Source: Caryophanales bacterium UBA6768
GTDB lineage: Bacteria; Bacillota; Bacilli; Bacillales_D; Amphibacillaceae
Direction: 5' to 3'
Length of the DNA: 20,394 nt
Assembly (NCBI GenBank): GCA_002453315.1
Contig: DKGO01000054.1
Location: forward strand, 1 to 20,394
Shown: positions 1 to 8,137 of the stretch, piece by piece
Layout of the letters: each line of letters begins with the position of its first letter
Position numbering within the stretch: the stretch's first letter is position 1
The notes under the pieces: model-generated
Database searches by the model: none
What the model was told of the DNA's origin: nothing
What the model saw: only the letters and a program-made list of their open reading frames with translations
Position numbers and translations under genes: made by a program

Positions 1-12
1 CCAATTCTTTTC

Positions 13-150
13 TTATTTCGAAGCGAAGTTTAATTTACCGGCCAGTGCGTACACCATAGCGATGATATTCTTCTTAGAGCGGTACCCACGTGCTTTCCGT
101 TTAACTACCTGGAACAAGTGTTCACGCTTTCCAGTAGGCCATTCGCCAAC
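13..150 (-). pseudogene. C-terminal remnant of a transposase (possibly ISL3-like)
   Basis: Read on the minus strand, the first ~110 bases encode a basic tail containing KRKARGYRSKKN, then MVYALAGKLNF and a TAA stop at 15-13. A basic KRxARGYR stretch followed by a short hydrophobic tail resembles the C-termini of ISL3-type transposases. Just upstream, another frame reads NGLLESVN, like the conserved 'SNG..E..N' segment of that family, so a frameshift near 140 probably separates the two. The rest of the gene is not visible up to 333 and no inverted repeat was found. The family assignment is tentative; that this is a broken transposase end is more secure. Confidence 0.45.
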
Positions 151-333
151 TTACTTAGACGTAAATACAAGCGAACGACGCCTATGAATGCAGTCAGCCG
201 ATTTGTAAGCAATCACGACACTCGATTGTGGTTGTTGCTGCACCACTAAGTTGATAACGCAATCACCGCTCAAGACCTCTCTTATGTGACGAAGATTAGA
301 AAATCATAAAAATGTTTAAGGGGGGAGTACGTT
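151..333. other. Intergenic stretch upstream of the sensor kinase
   Basis: No gene is seen. The only clear signal is a strong ribosome binding site, AAGGGGGGAG at 318-327, seven bases before the TTG start at 334. No convincing -35/-10 pair is visible, so the kinase promoter is unresolved. Confidence 0.5.
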
Positions 334-3300
334 TTGGCAAACTTCACCAAATTGAAAAAATACCAAATTATTTTATTACTGGGGTTATTATTAATCATTT
401 TATCTAGTTCACGCATGTTATGGATGGACTCGTTTCGTGATCAAAAACAAGAGCCGATTAAGAATGGGGAATTTGATTTGCGTGACTGGAATGCAGAAGA
501 TAACGACGTTCTTTTACTCGATGGGGAGTGGGAATTTTTCCCTTCACAATGGTTGATAGAAGATAGCCAGCAACAAGAATTAGACCAAAGTGAGCCTACG
601 CTTATTAAGGTCCCAGGAAAATGGGATGAAGCTTTGCATACTGAAGAATCAACTCCATATGGATTTGGTTCTTATCGCTTGCGGCTTTACGTTGATCCGG
701 AAGAGAACTTTAATTATAGTATTCGTCTACTAAGCGTACACACTTCTTCAGAAGTATACGTAAATGGCCAATTGCTTGCTAAATCTGGGCGAGTGGCAGA
801 AACGGCGGAAGACCATATCGCAAAAAACTTGCCCTATTCTACGTCCTTTACAGCAGATGAAAACGGTGTAATCGAGCTAGTGATACAGGTGGCAAATTTT
901 GAGGACAGCCGAGGTGGTGGCTTGACTCGATCTATTAAATTTGGTTCAGAAGAAGCAATTGCAGCGGAAACGAAGTTTTCTATTTCTATGCAACTTCTGA
1001 CAGCCATTGTCTTTCTTGTACATGCAATTTATGCACTTATTTTATATGTATTGGGAAATAGGGAAAAGAAGCTACTTTATTTTTCTTTGTTGATATTCTC
1101 GAGTGTACTTACTACTGCTTTAAGTAATGATGAAAAATTGTTCCATCAACTATTTTATATCGGAAATGTTTGGGATTTTAGGTTATCAAATGCAGCAGTT
1201 ATGATGATAGCCTACGCTCTGTTGGGGTGTACAAATCATCGCGAACTTCCTTATTGGGGCAGAATATCCCCTATATATACAATAATGGTTTTGGGGACTG
1301 CTGGTATTACGCTGTTTTCAGATACCCATCAAGTGATAATGCTTTTTCCGGTTTATTATTTACTTTTTGGTATTTCGGTCGTTATCACAGCGATTACGAT
1401 CTTTAAAATAATAGCCAAGGATATAAAAGGGAATCTTTTACTTCTCTTTTCATTACTCGCATTGGTTCATCATATGATTTGGCTACAAATTTGGCGTGGC
1501 TACGGTTTGAGTCTTATTCACTACCCATTTGATCTTATTATTTCAATCGGTTGTTTAGCCGCTGTATGGTTTAAGGATTATTTTAACATGCACGCTAACA
1601 CAAAGGAACTTGCTGCAACATTACAAAGAATGAATGACCATAAAGATCAATTTTTGGCAAACACGTCACATGAATTTAAAAACCCTCTCCATAGCATCCT
1701 TAATATGTCACAATCTGTTTTAAATAGGGAAAGGTACTTATTACAAGAAAGGAGTATTAAAGAGCTTGAAACTGTTTTATCTGTTGGACAACGATTGACA
1801 TTCCTATTAAATGATTTAATTGATGGAATGAGCTTACGGGAAGGCAATCCACGTCTACAGAAAAAATCCATCTTCATTCAACCAATCGTAACAGGAGTAA
1901 TTGATATGTTGCAATTTAACGTAGAAGTGAAGTCTGTAAAAATTGTAAATCAGATTCCTGAAAATTTTCCTCCGGTCATTGCGGATGAAAATCGGGTCAT
2001 TCAAATCGTTTTCAATTTACTGCATAATGCTGTGAAATATACGAATGAAGGAGTAATTTCGATTCAAGCTTTTAAAGAAGATGGAAGGGCTCTCATTGTT
2101 ATTACTGATACAGGGATTGGGATAGATGAGGACATGCTTAAACGTATATTCCGTCCGCATGAACAAGCTAACTCCAATGTGACAATGATTGAAGGTGGCT
2201 TTGGGCTAGGCTTAAGTATAAGCAAGCAACTAGTTGAACTTCACGGAGGTACGTTAGATGTGTCCTCTGTTTTAGGAGAAGGGTCAGAATTTACATTTTC
2301 ATTGAAACTAGCGGATTTGAAAGCAAGAGAAGAAAATGAAGTTCCTAACTCATTCGAGCAATTCGTAAGACAAGCTGCACCCTCTTTAGAAAAGGTATCA
2401 ATTGACTTGGGTGACGCGAAAATTCCAGAAGCTATGAAAATAACAACTTTCATTGACATGAATCGTGAACGTCCGCTTATTTTAGTAGTTGATGATGATC
2501 CAGTCAACCTTCAAGTGTTAGAGTCAATATTACCCTCTGATAAGTACGAATTAACGATGGTAACGAGCGGTAAAGAAGCGTTGGCTTTATTGAATACGAA
2601 GCAATGGGATTTAGTCATCTCTGATATTATGATGCCGCATATGTCTGGTTACGAGCTGACACAAATGATTCGAAGGCAGTTTCAGTTTACCGAGCTTCCT
2701 ATTTTGTTACTTACAGCAAGGAGTCAGCCACAAGATATTCAAAGTGGTTTTTTAGCAGGAGCAAACGATTATGTGACGAAACCAGTGGAAGCGATGGAAT
2801 TTAGATCGCGAATTGAAGCACTAATTACAATCAAACAAAGTGTTCAGGAACAATTACAATTAGAAGCTGCATGGCTACAAGCACAAATCCAGCCTCATTT
2901 TATATTCAATGTATTAAATTCCGTAATAGCTTTAAGTGAGACTAATTTGGATAGGATGCGTAGTGTGCTGAATGAGTTTAGTAATTTTTTGGGGCATAAA
3001 TTTCAATTTCAAGATATGGATGAACTTATTCCAATCGAAGATGAGTTAAGTCTAGTGCGCTCTTATTTATATATTGAAAAGGTTCGGTTTGGAGAAAGAC
3101 TACAAGTTGTTTGGAAGATAGATGATTGTGAGAAATTAAAAATCCCGTTCCTGACGATTCAACCTTTAGTTGAAAATGCCATAAGACACGGTATTATGAA
3201 ACGAATTCGTGGTGGGAAAATTTTGGTTCATGTTTCTGTATACGAAACGTATGCGGAAATATCTGTTGAAGACGACGGAGTCGGAATGGATGAAGATCAG

Positions 3301-3477
3301 ATGCAACGACTAATAGAAAGAAAAGCAGATGGTAGATCAGGGGTTGGATTGATCAATACAGATCAAAGATTAAAACGCCATTTCGGTACAGGACTCCATA
3401 TTAAAAGTACTTTAGGTAAAGGGACAAAAGTATCTTTTAAAGTTCACAACGAGGTAAATAACGAGAATTTTGAGTAG
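334..3477 (+). CDS. Orphan 7TM hybrid sensor histidine kinase with receiver and second LytS-type transmitter
   Basis: A membrane sensor kinase of 1047 residues. In order: N-terminal membrane anchor (~10-26); an extracytoplasmic region (~60-205) resembling the jelly-roll sensor of 7TMR-DISM proteins; about seven membrane segments (~217-413); a HisKA dimerisation domain with phospho-acceptor H446 (SHEFKNPLH); an HATPase with N box (N561, N565), G1 DTGIGID (~593-599) and G2 GFGLGLS (~622-628); a receiver with acidic pocket D720-D722, phospho-acceptor D764 and K816; then a second transmitter with H855 in QPHFIFN, a PLVENAIRHG box (~944-953) and DDGVGMD (~980-986). It probably passes phosphate internally from H446 to D764 and signals out through the LytS-type module, but no separate response regulator is adjacent. 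The TTG start is chosen because an excellent Shine-Dalgarno sits seven bases upstream. The ligand is unknown. This is chromosomal backbone by its intact frame and its position outside the island repeat. Confidence 0.93.
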   Translation: MANFTKLKKYQIILLLGLLLIILSSSRMLWMDSFRDQKQEPIKNGEFDLRDWNAEDNDVLLLDGEWEFFPSQWLIEDSQQQELDQSEPTLIKVPGKWDEALHTEESTPYGFGSYRLRLYVDPEENFNYSIRLLSVHTSSEVYVNGQLLAKSGRVAETAEDHIAKNLPYSTSFTADENGVIELVIQVANFEDSRGGGLTRSIKFGSEEAIAAETKFSISMQLLTAIVFLVHAIYALILYVLGNREKKLLYFSLLIFSSVLTTALSNDEKLFHQLFYIGNVWDFRLSNAAVMMIAYALLGCTNHRELPYWGRISPIYTIMVLGTAGITLFSDTHQVIMLFPVYYLLFGISVVITAITIFKIIAKDIKGNLLLLFSLLALVHHMIWLQIWRGYGLSLIHYPFDLIISIGCLAAVWFKDYFNMHANTKELAATLQRMNDHKDQFLANTSHEFKNPLHSILNMSQSVLNRERYLLQERSIKELETVLSVGQRLTFLLNDLIDGMSLREGNPRLQKKSIFIQPIVTGVIDMLQFNVEVKSVKIVNQIPENFPPVIADENRVIQIVFNLLHNAVKYTNEGVISIQAFKEDGRALIVITDTGIGIDEDMLKRIFRPHEQANSNVTMIEGGFGLGLSISKQLVELHGGTLDVSSVLGEGSEFTFSLKLADLKAREENEVPNSFEQFVRQAAPSLEKVSIDLGDAKIPEAMKITTFIDMNRERPLILVVDDDPVNLQVLESILPSDKYELTMVTSGKEALALLNTKQWDLVISDIMMPHMSGYELTQMIRRQFQFTELPILLLTARSQPQDIQSGFLAGANDYVTKPVEAMEFRSRIEALITIKQSVQEQLQLEAAWLQAQIQPHFIFNVLNSVIALSETNLDRMRSVLNEFSNFLGHKFQFQDMDELIPIEDELSLVRSYLYIEKVRFGERLQVVWKIDDCEKLKIPFLTIQPLVENAIRHGIMKRIRGGKILVHVSVYETYAEISVEDDGVGMDEDQMQRLIERKADGRSGVGLINTDQRLKRHFGTGLHIKSTLGKGTKVSFKVHNEVNNENFE

Positions 3478-3513
3478 TAGAAGTAATAATACTCAATCTT
3501 AAATATGGATAAA

Positions 3514-3540
3514 AAGTCAGTCATAATCGACTGACTTCTT
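3514..3540. terminator. Bidirectional Rho-independent terminator
   Basis: A perfect 9-bp stem (AAGTCAGTC, 3514-3522, with GACTGACTT, 3529-3537) has a 6-base loop. On the plus strand it is followed by CTTTCT and ends the sensor kinase transcript. On the minus strand it is followed by TTTTT. It lies just beyond the displaced guaA-end repeat at 3640, so it may have been the guaA terminator before the island entered (inference). Confidence 0.85.
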
Positions 3541-3639
3541 TCTATTCACTCTATAACTGTTAACGCATTAAAATTCGTTATTGGCATTGTAAATTAAATA
3601 CCGTTAAATCAACATCTCTTAAGTGAATGACCTGCAACT

Positions 3640-3650
3640 TACTCCCACTC
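3640..3650 (-). repeat. Left copy of the guaA 3'-end direct repeat (att-like)
   Basis: The 11 bases TACTCCCACTC recur exactly at 15118-15128, the end of guaA. On the minus strand this copy reads ACT ATA GAG TGG GAG TAA, i.e. Thr-Ile-Glu-Trp-Glu-stop, the last five residues of GuaA, with different synonymous codons from the resident gene. About 25 bases further downstream both copies are followed by a similar GTTGATTT(A/G)AC motif (3604-3614 and 15080-15090), possibly a recombinase arm site. This fits the outer attachment site of an element that recombines into guaA. Confidence 0.72.
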
Positions 3651-3741
3651 TATAGTAATTGACACCCTTATAAACCCTGTTATAGTTGAATTTCAGAAGT
3701 AAAAATACTATATTGGTGGGGAAAATGGGGGGTATTCATTG

Positions 3742-4548
3742 TCACACACCCCTCTTTGTTATATGGTATTCTACCCAAGAACCATCTTGCTTTTTATAAC
3801 TCGAATATTGTCCCGTACAAGTATTAAACTTTAATAAAGGAACTATGTTACTTTTGATTGTTTCACCATCAATAAAGAAATGACTTTGTCCATCCCAAAA
3901 TACCTTACCCAAATAACTATTATCATTGGAAACTTCAACTGTGGAGACATGCCCTGCTATTATGTCTTTATAAAACGTACCTGTTTCTGCTGGGTATTTC
4001 CATGTAAATTCGTGTGGTTCTGTTGCATGCTTCCATAATTCAGAATCAACCTCACACACTCCAGCATGTACATAAATTTGGGTTTCAGTTTCATAAAAGA
4101 ACTCTTTACTTTTTGAAAAGAGCCAATGCAATAATTCTGGATGTTCTTTCTTCATTTCACCTTTGATAAAATTACTCATTCTTAGAGTAAAACGTTTCAG
4201 ATGTAGTAATTCTCTAAAAAAATAATCCCATTGTTCTGTTTTAAAAAAACTTTTTGTAGTCAATAATTGTTGATCCTGTGATAACCATATAAACTCATCC
4301 TCAGAGCAATACCAATCTAAAAACATCTGTTCATGATTTCCAATTAATACAACTACTTGATTAGGATATTTTTCTTCTAAATTTTTAATATGATAAAGAA
4401 CTTTACAACTATCTTTTCCTCTACTTATATAGTCACCTAAAAAAAGCAGTTTATTGTTCCTATCGGAATTTAAATCAACTAAACTCAATGTATCAATTAA
4501 AGCTTCATAATCCCCATGAATATCACTAACAGAATATATTACTCCCAT
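3742..4548 (-). CDS. PPP-family metallophosphoesterase (Ser/Thr phosphatase-like)
   Basis: A 268-residue cytoplasmic metallophosphatase. All the two-metal motifs of the family are visible: D9-I-H11-G-D13, G38-D39-Y-I-S-R-G44, G70-N71-H72-E73, H161-A-G-V and the C-terminal G-H200. Size and motif spacing resemble phage lambda-type protein phosphatases and ApaH-like diadenosine polyphosphate hydrolases, so the substrate could be a phosphoprotein or a dinucleotide. The ATG has an AAGGGGAG ribosome binding site about six bases upstream. It is the first intact gene inside the left island boundary, with 114 bases between it and the next upstream gene and no obvious terminator. Its role in the island is unknown. 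Confidence 0.85.
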   Translation of the reverse strand: MGVIYSVSDIHGDYEALIDTLSLVDLNSDRNNKLLFLGDYISRGKDSCKVLYHIKNLEEKYPNQVVVLIGNHEQMFLDWYCSEDEFIWLSQDQQLLTTKSFFKTEQWDYFFRELLHLKRFTLRMSNFIKGEMKKEHPELLHWLFSKSKEFFYETETQIYVHAGVCEVDSELWKHATEPHEFTWKYPAETGTFYKDIIAGHVSTVEVSNDNSYLGKVFWDGQSHFFIDGETIKSNIVPLLKFNTCTGQYSSYKKQDGSWVEYHITKRGV

Positions 4549-4662
4549 TTGAACTCCCCTTCACACGAACATTTTTCACCAATACATACTTAGCACAGTA
4601 GCCTATATCTTTTTATAGCCATCTCCATCACCCTTTTCTTTTTTATTGTATTCGTTATCACA

Positions 4663-5406
4663 CTATTTATAACGTTCTTCAAATTTCCTCCAAACCTCGC
4701 AACTCTTTTCACTTGAAATCTCTTGAATTATTTGCGAATCAAATAGTATTTCAAAGGTATTTGGATCAATAATTTTTCGAATATCGCTATTAAAAGGATC
4801 ATTCATAATTCTAGGTAGTGTATTTGGCATAATCATTTCTGATATTATAGAACCACTATACCTGATTTGAAAATTCAGTTTAAAAATTTCTATTTCCCTT
4901 TCAGTCATTGAACTATAAGCCTCCGCTATTCCTCCAGAACCAAATCTATAGTTCTGAGCAACAATAAATTTCCCGGCTATCGCTTGCCAAGCAGACCATT
5001 CCCCCCTATTTTTAAAACGTATCTCAAAAATAGAGACAGCCCTTTCAAACATTGATTTATTTGCCAAGATATTCAAAGCCCCTGGAGACCCCTTACTCAA
5101 ACAATTCATCGTAAATGAACAAGCCCCTTTAAAAGCACGAGTATAAATACAATAAAAATAAAGATTATTTTTATTTATTCCAAGAATATTACTCATTTGT
5201 TCATTTCTAACAATATCATGGCTACCAATTTCGCATTCTATTTCAATTAACTGAACAAAGGGGGAATCACTAAATTCACCGTCTTCAAATTGAATAACAT
5301 CATTTAAAACATTTCTTCCAGAAGTCATATTTATTTTAGCTAATTCGTCTGCATCCAGATTATTTCTAGTAAAATCAAACAATAAAGCTCTAATTTTTTC
5401 TTGCAT
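4663..5406 (-). CDS. Hypothetical protein, family not recognised
   Basis: An intact 247-codon frame with clear coding character but no motif I can assign. It is soluble by appearance, with no signal peptide and no convincing membrane segment, and has mixed alpha/beta composition. I place the start at the ATG at 5406, which has AAAGGAGAG nine bases upstream. A TTG two codons earlier (5412) would lie only about three bases from that Shine-Dalgarno and is unlikely. It sits between the phosphatase and the integrase relic, all on the minus strand. Function is not inferable from the sequence. Confidence 0.7.
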   Translation of the reverse strand: MQEKIRALLFDFTRNNLDADELAKINMTSGRNVLNDVIQFEDGEFSDSPFVQLIEIECEIGSHDIVRNEQMSNILGINKNNLYFYCIYTRAFKGACSFTMNCLSKGSPGALNILANKSMFERAVSIFEIRFKNRGEWSAWQAIAGKFIVAQNYRFGSGGIAEAYSSMTEREIEIFKLNFQIRYSGSIISEMIMPNTLPRIMNDPFNSDIRKIIDPNTFEILFDSQIIQEISSEKSCEVWRKFEERYK

Positions 5407-5435
5407 AATCAAACTCTCCTTTGCATTTTAAAATA

Positions 5436-5561
5436 CTACTTTAAACAGTTACTTTCTATTACCTGTATTCCCAAAACTCTATCATCTTTAAATAGCACAG
5501 CAATATAGATAATATCTTCATCTTCTGAAAATCTATTATTTGATAACGCTGCATATGTTTC
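5436..5561 (-). pseudogene. Possible coding remnant between the unknown gene and the integrase relic
   Basis: On the minus strand, 41 codons are open between TAG at 5564-5562 and TAG at 5438-5436. They read like a protein tail (e.g. DEDIIYIAVLFKDDRVLGIQ), with alternating hydrophobics as in beta strands. There is no start codon with a ribosome binding site, so this looks like the end of a broken gene. It could be chance coding potential in an AT-rich stretch. Confidence 0.3.
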
Positions 5562-5574
5562 CTAACAGGTACTC

Positions 5575-6170
5575 TCATCCTTTTGTACTTTTCTTATTTA
5601 TTGCTTGATTTCCGTTAAACTCAATTTTCGCTTCCTTAGCAGTTTCTATTTTTATATTTCCTGCCATAATATCGGCAATAATTCTAGCAATAGTTGATTT
5701 TATCATCTGTAACCCATCATAACTAAACACAAAATCCTTTTCATTACCGTGACCAATTTCCATCTGTCTTTTTTTCCATTTACTAAGAATGTTTTTGTGT
5801 CATTATCAAAGGCTATAATTCTTTTACCCACCTCCGTTTTGTATAAGAATTTCTCTTCCCATCTTTTTTGCTTTTCAAGATAAGCATATGATGAACACGC
5901 AATCGTTTCCTTTCTAAATCAATATGGCTCCAATGTAAAGCTGTACCTTCATTAACACGAATACCAGTCATATAATAAACCCACAACATGCCAAAATTTA
6001 AATGCTCACAAAAATCATCAATCTAAATTTGACTTATAACCTTTGCAAAATCTTTTTTTGTCCAATATGGAACAACTGCTTTTCCCTTTGGTATTGCCCT
6101 AACTTTTTTGAAATATTATATTCTAAATATTGTATTCCTACGGCAATGTCCAAACTATTTTTGAAAATTT
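5575..6170 (-). pseudogene. Decayed tyrosine recombinase/integrase of the island
   Basis: Minus-strand fragments in changing frames give the typical order of a phage/ICE integrase. First a core-binding tail (SLDIAVGIQYLEYN, ~6165-6105), then IPKGKAVVPYWTKKDF (~6095-6050), an in-frame TAG at 6025-6023, then MLWVYYMTGIRVNEGTALHW (~5990-5930), whose TGIRVNEG carries the first catalytic arginine. A GKRIIAFDND segment (~5830-5800) follows, then a frameshift into GHGNEKDFVFSYDGLQMIKS (5750-5690). After KSTIARII the reading runs straight into ADIMAGNIKIETAKE and ends at 5575. The segment that should hold the R-x-x-R box and the tyrosine is missing, so an internal deletion is likely. It has at least two frameshifts, one nonsense codon and no N-terminal domain, and cannot be active. 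Confidence 0.8.
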
Positions 6171-6296
6171 CGAAAATTAAACTCGGATAAGATTGAGATT
6201 ACCCATTTCCACCATCTGCTTTACTCTTTGGAGTTTTCCTTAAGGGAGATTCAACCGTGTTACTCAAAGGGTGCTGCGCTTTTTTAATAGTTCTTC

Positions 6297-6321
6297 ATGT
6301 TGAGCAAAGAACGCTCAACAT
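6297..6321. terminator. Perfect 9-bp hairpin, possible weak terminator
   Basis: ATGTTGAGC (6297-6305) pairs exactly with GCTCAACAT (6313-6321) across a 7-base loop, immediately after the stop of the small membrane protein gene on the minus strand. No T-run directly follows the stem on either strand, so termination is uncertain. It may be an RNA 3' end or a protein site. Confidence 0.45.
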
Positions 6322-6328
6322 AAGGCCA

Positions 6329-6514
6329 TCATTTTTCGTAATCCTTAATATACTTCAGATAAAGTCTAATACTTTTATAAGCTAATATGCCCCAAGAAAT
6401 AAGCATTATTAAACTTACAAGCCAGTTAAAATTTATTGAGCGTTGAATGATAGGAATATTAACAACTAATGATGGGATAATACCCTTCACCCATGCAATT
6501 ACAAAAAGCGACAC
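6329..6514 (-). CDS. Small membrane protein
   Basis: A frame of 61 codons with two probable membrane helices: an N-terminal one (LFVIAWVKGIIPSLVV) and a central one (LVSLIMLISWGILAY). A basic tail follows. The first standard start is GTG at 6514, but hydrophobic in-frame codons continue upstream to a TAG near 6555 (YILVIFIFV). The helix therefore looks truncated at GTG, and the true start may be lost or non-standard. No good ribosome binding site is seen. It could be a real small protein or a decayed gene like its neighbours. Confidence 0.4.
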   Translation of the reverse strand: MSLFVIAWVKGIIPSLVVNIPIIQRSINFNWLVSLIMLISWGILAYKSIRLYLKYIKDYEK

Positions 6515-6539
6515 AAAAATGAATATTACAAGAATATAT

Positions 6540-6883
6540 TTAATTATCTATTTTTCTTTTTGGATAAATGACCTCTTGCCATTCGTTATTTCTTTTTCTA
6601 ACTCTGTTTAAAAGCATATTCGCCTCATAAGAACTCCTTTTACTTAATTTAAATCCATCTACTTAGTACCATGTTCAATTTGGAGTATAATGCCACCAAT
6701 CGCCATTTTTATAATACACATTTAAACAGTTTTCTTGAATGTTTCTCTCCACCCTCACAATGTCTGATAAAGTGTGATTTTTACGTTGTTCTAGTCCCTT
6801 AATAGAATTAGTTTTGCATACGTTTCAAATAAAATATTACATTCACTATCAGTTAAATCCCTTACATAAGGAAGTTTCCTCAT
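6540..6883 (-). pseudogene. Decayed small gene of unknown family
   Basis: It starts at ATG 6883 with a GAAAGGA ribosome binding site nine bases upstream and reads MRKLPYVRDLTDSECN and onward. A frameshift near 6800 moves into GLEQRKNHTLSDIVRVERN and then YKNGDWWHYTPN. A TGA near 6685 and a TAA near 6665 follow, after which the same frame continues to EWQEVIYPKRKIDN and a TAA at 6542-6540. The protein-like character on both sides of each lesion marks a broken gene rather than a series of small ORFs. The family is not recognised. Confidence 0.6.
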
Positions 6884-6911
6884 TCAACCAGTCCTTTCAA
6901 ATCTTAATAGC

Positions 6912-7475
6912 TCATTGTTCGTCCATCCACGCTGATGAGAACCCTGCTATCACTTTTACTAGGTAATCGTAAGCTATACCTCTAGGACTACCATCAGGGT
7001 ATATTGCTTTATCAGCCACTTTTTTCAAATCTATATGTAACTGACATCCTTTAGGCATTCGTTCTTCAATTTTCGCAACTTCGGAATCAGTAGCTTCTCG
7101 TGCAAATACATCCCACTCAATTCTAAACTCATTCTTAAGCAAGAACTCAATAGGGTCAGAATTATATTCAAAAGGTCTTATATGGCTTAAGCATTGTCTA
7201 TTCCCACTTGCATTTACTTTCTCAAGGTTAGTACTTTTATCCTTTAAGTATTCTTCAATTCCCTCTCCTCTATATCTATAACTCTCTCTTCTACCAAAAC
7301 TAGGTAGTTGCTCACCGTCTTTTAGTATTTCTTTTATTCCTTCATAAAAAGCACCTGTAAGAGCCTCGAAAATGTCATTTGAATCACAATAAACATCTAT
7401 GGTCTGCATGTTTCTTCCACTTTTGACTTGATCACCGAATCGAGTAATAGAAATTGACACTTGGTTTTTTCTCAA
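6912..7475 (-). CDS. Hypothetical protein, 187 residues, family not recognised
   Basis: The start is assigned to TTG at 7475, seven bases after a TAGGAGGAAA ribosome binding site. An in-frame TTG 21 bases upstream would put that Shine-Dalgarno inside the gene. The protein is soluble and charged, with an N-terminal beta-rich stretch (QVSISITRFGD) and a run rich in Arg/Tyr (RRESYRYRGEG) in the middle. No membrane segment, signal or catalytic motif is evident. It lies 28 bases upstream of the decayed gene at 6540-6883 and 72 bases downstream of the decayed membrane protein, all on one strand, so these were probably one operon. Function unknown. Confidence 0.65.
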   Translation of the reverse strand: MRKNQVSISITRFGDQVKSGRNMQTIDVYCDSNDIFEALTGAFYEGIKEILKDGEQLPSFGRRESYRYRGEGIEEYLKDKSTNLEKVNASGNRQCLSHIRPFEYNSDPIEFLLKNEFRIEWDVFAREATDSEVAKIEERMPKGCQLHIDLKKVADKAIYPDGSPRGIAYDYLVKVIAGFSSAWMDEQ

Positions 7476-7547
7476 GTAATTTCCTCCTAATGTCAAATTG
7501 ATTGGATTTATAAATTATTTCGATCCAAACAACTCAACTTTTTATTT

Positions 7548-7889
7548 TCACTTTTTTTCTATGGTCTTCATTACTCCCAAAGCTAACAATCGACCAAGTA
7601 TAATTAGCAAAACAGATAGTATAAATCCAATTCAAAATACTTCGACAATTTTAAAACTATAATTCTAATATCCTTGACCAAAGGTATCAAATTCTATCCA
7701 TCCATGTGTTATTACTGATCCATAAACTTCCCTGAAATCAGTTACACTAGCTGACAATGCATATACTCTACCAAAATCCGTAATATCAGATAGCAATATG
7801 CCTACTAGTAACTAAGAAATACATAACGGGATAAGAGTTACTTTAGATTCTAAAATAAAATTGTTTATCACTCTATTTTTACTTTTCAC
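7548..7889 (-). pseudogene. Decayed membrane protein with three in-frame stops
   Basis: One minus-strand frame of 114 codons, from GTG 7889 to TGA 7548, reads like a continuous protein interrupted only by TAG at 7814-7812, TAG at 7667-7665 and TGA at 7634-7632. The N-terminal third has a hydrophobic helix (LIPLCIS, stop, LLVGILLSD). The centre reads SASVTDFREVYGSVITHGW. The end has a second helix (IGFILSVLLIILGRLLALGV) and a basic tail. A membrane protein with a roughly 50-residue extracellular middle is implied. No frameshift is needed, so the damage is by base substitution. Family not recognised. This accounts for most of the otherwise empty 7497-7936 stretch. Confidence 0.65.
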
Positions 7890-7936
7890 TTTTCCTTCAA
7901 ATTTTGTAATAAAGAGAGCAACCAGTTAGCTACTCT

Positions 7937-8137
7937 CTATTTATTTAATTTTTTTCGACGTTTTAAACACTCAATAACATAGGAACTTTTAGATTGAATA
8001 GCTGAAATCATAGAATCTAATTCTTTATCTGTATATGAATAGCGCGCTGTTGATAAATTAGAAACTTGATTTAACACAGAATCAAGTTTCTCTAATCTCT
8101 TCTCCATCAATCGTAAAGACTTTTCTCTTTTATCCAT
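7937..8137 (-). CDS. Small helical protein, single-unit paralogue of the duplicated protein at 8356
   Basis: A 66-residue, highly charged, helical protein. ATG 8137 has GGAGGTG seven bases upstream. Residues ~12-50 match the repeat unit of the divergent gene at 8356: KRLEKLDSVLNQVSNLSTAR and YSYTDKELD here, against RMSRIFNNMNLIANLSNKK and YMYSQQEIN there. Common features are a basic helix, an N-L-S turn, a Y-x-Y turn and an acidic helix. I associate this pattern with small conserved proteins of Firmicute mobile elements whose function I do not know. It is transcribed away from its paralogue across a shared 218-bp control region. Confidence 0.7.
   Translation of the reverse strand: MDKREKSLRLMEKRLEKLDSVLNQVSNLSTARYSYTDKELDSMISAIQSKSSYVIECLKRRKKLNK

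Noticed and set aside
526..534. GAGTGGGAA inside the sensor kinase, similar to the guaA-end core
   Set aside because: It is coding sequence for Gly-Glu-Trp-Glu, matches only part of the core and has no flanking similarity.
7548..7889. Stop codon recoding or read-through as the reason for in-frame stops
   Set aside because: Both TAG and TGA are involved, neighbouring genes are frameshifted as well, and TAG and TGA end intact genes in the same window.
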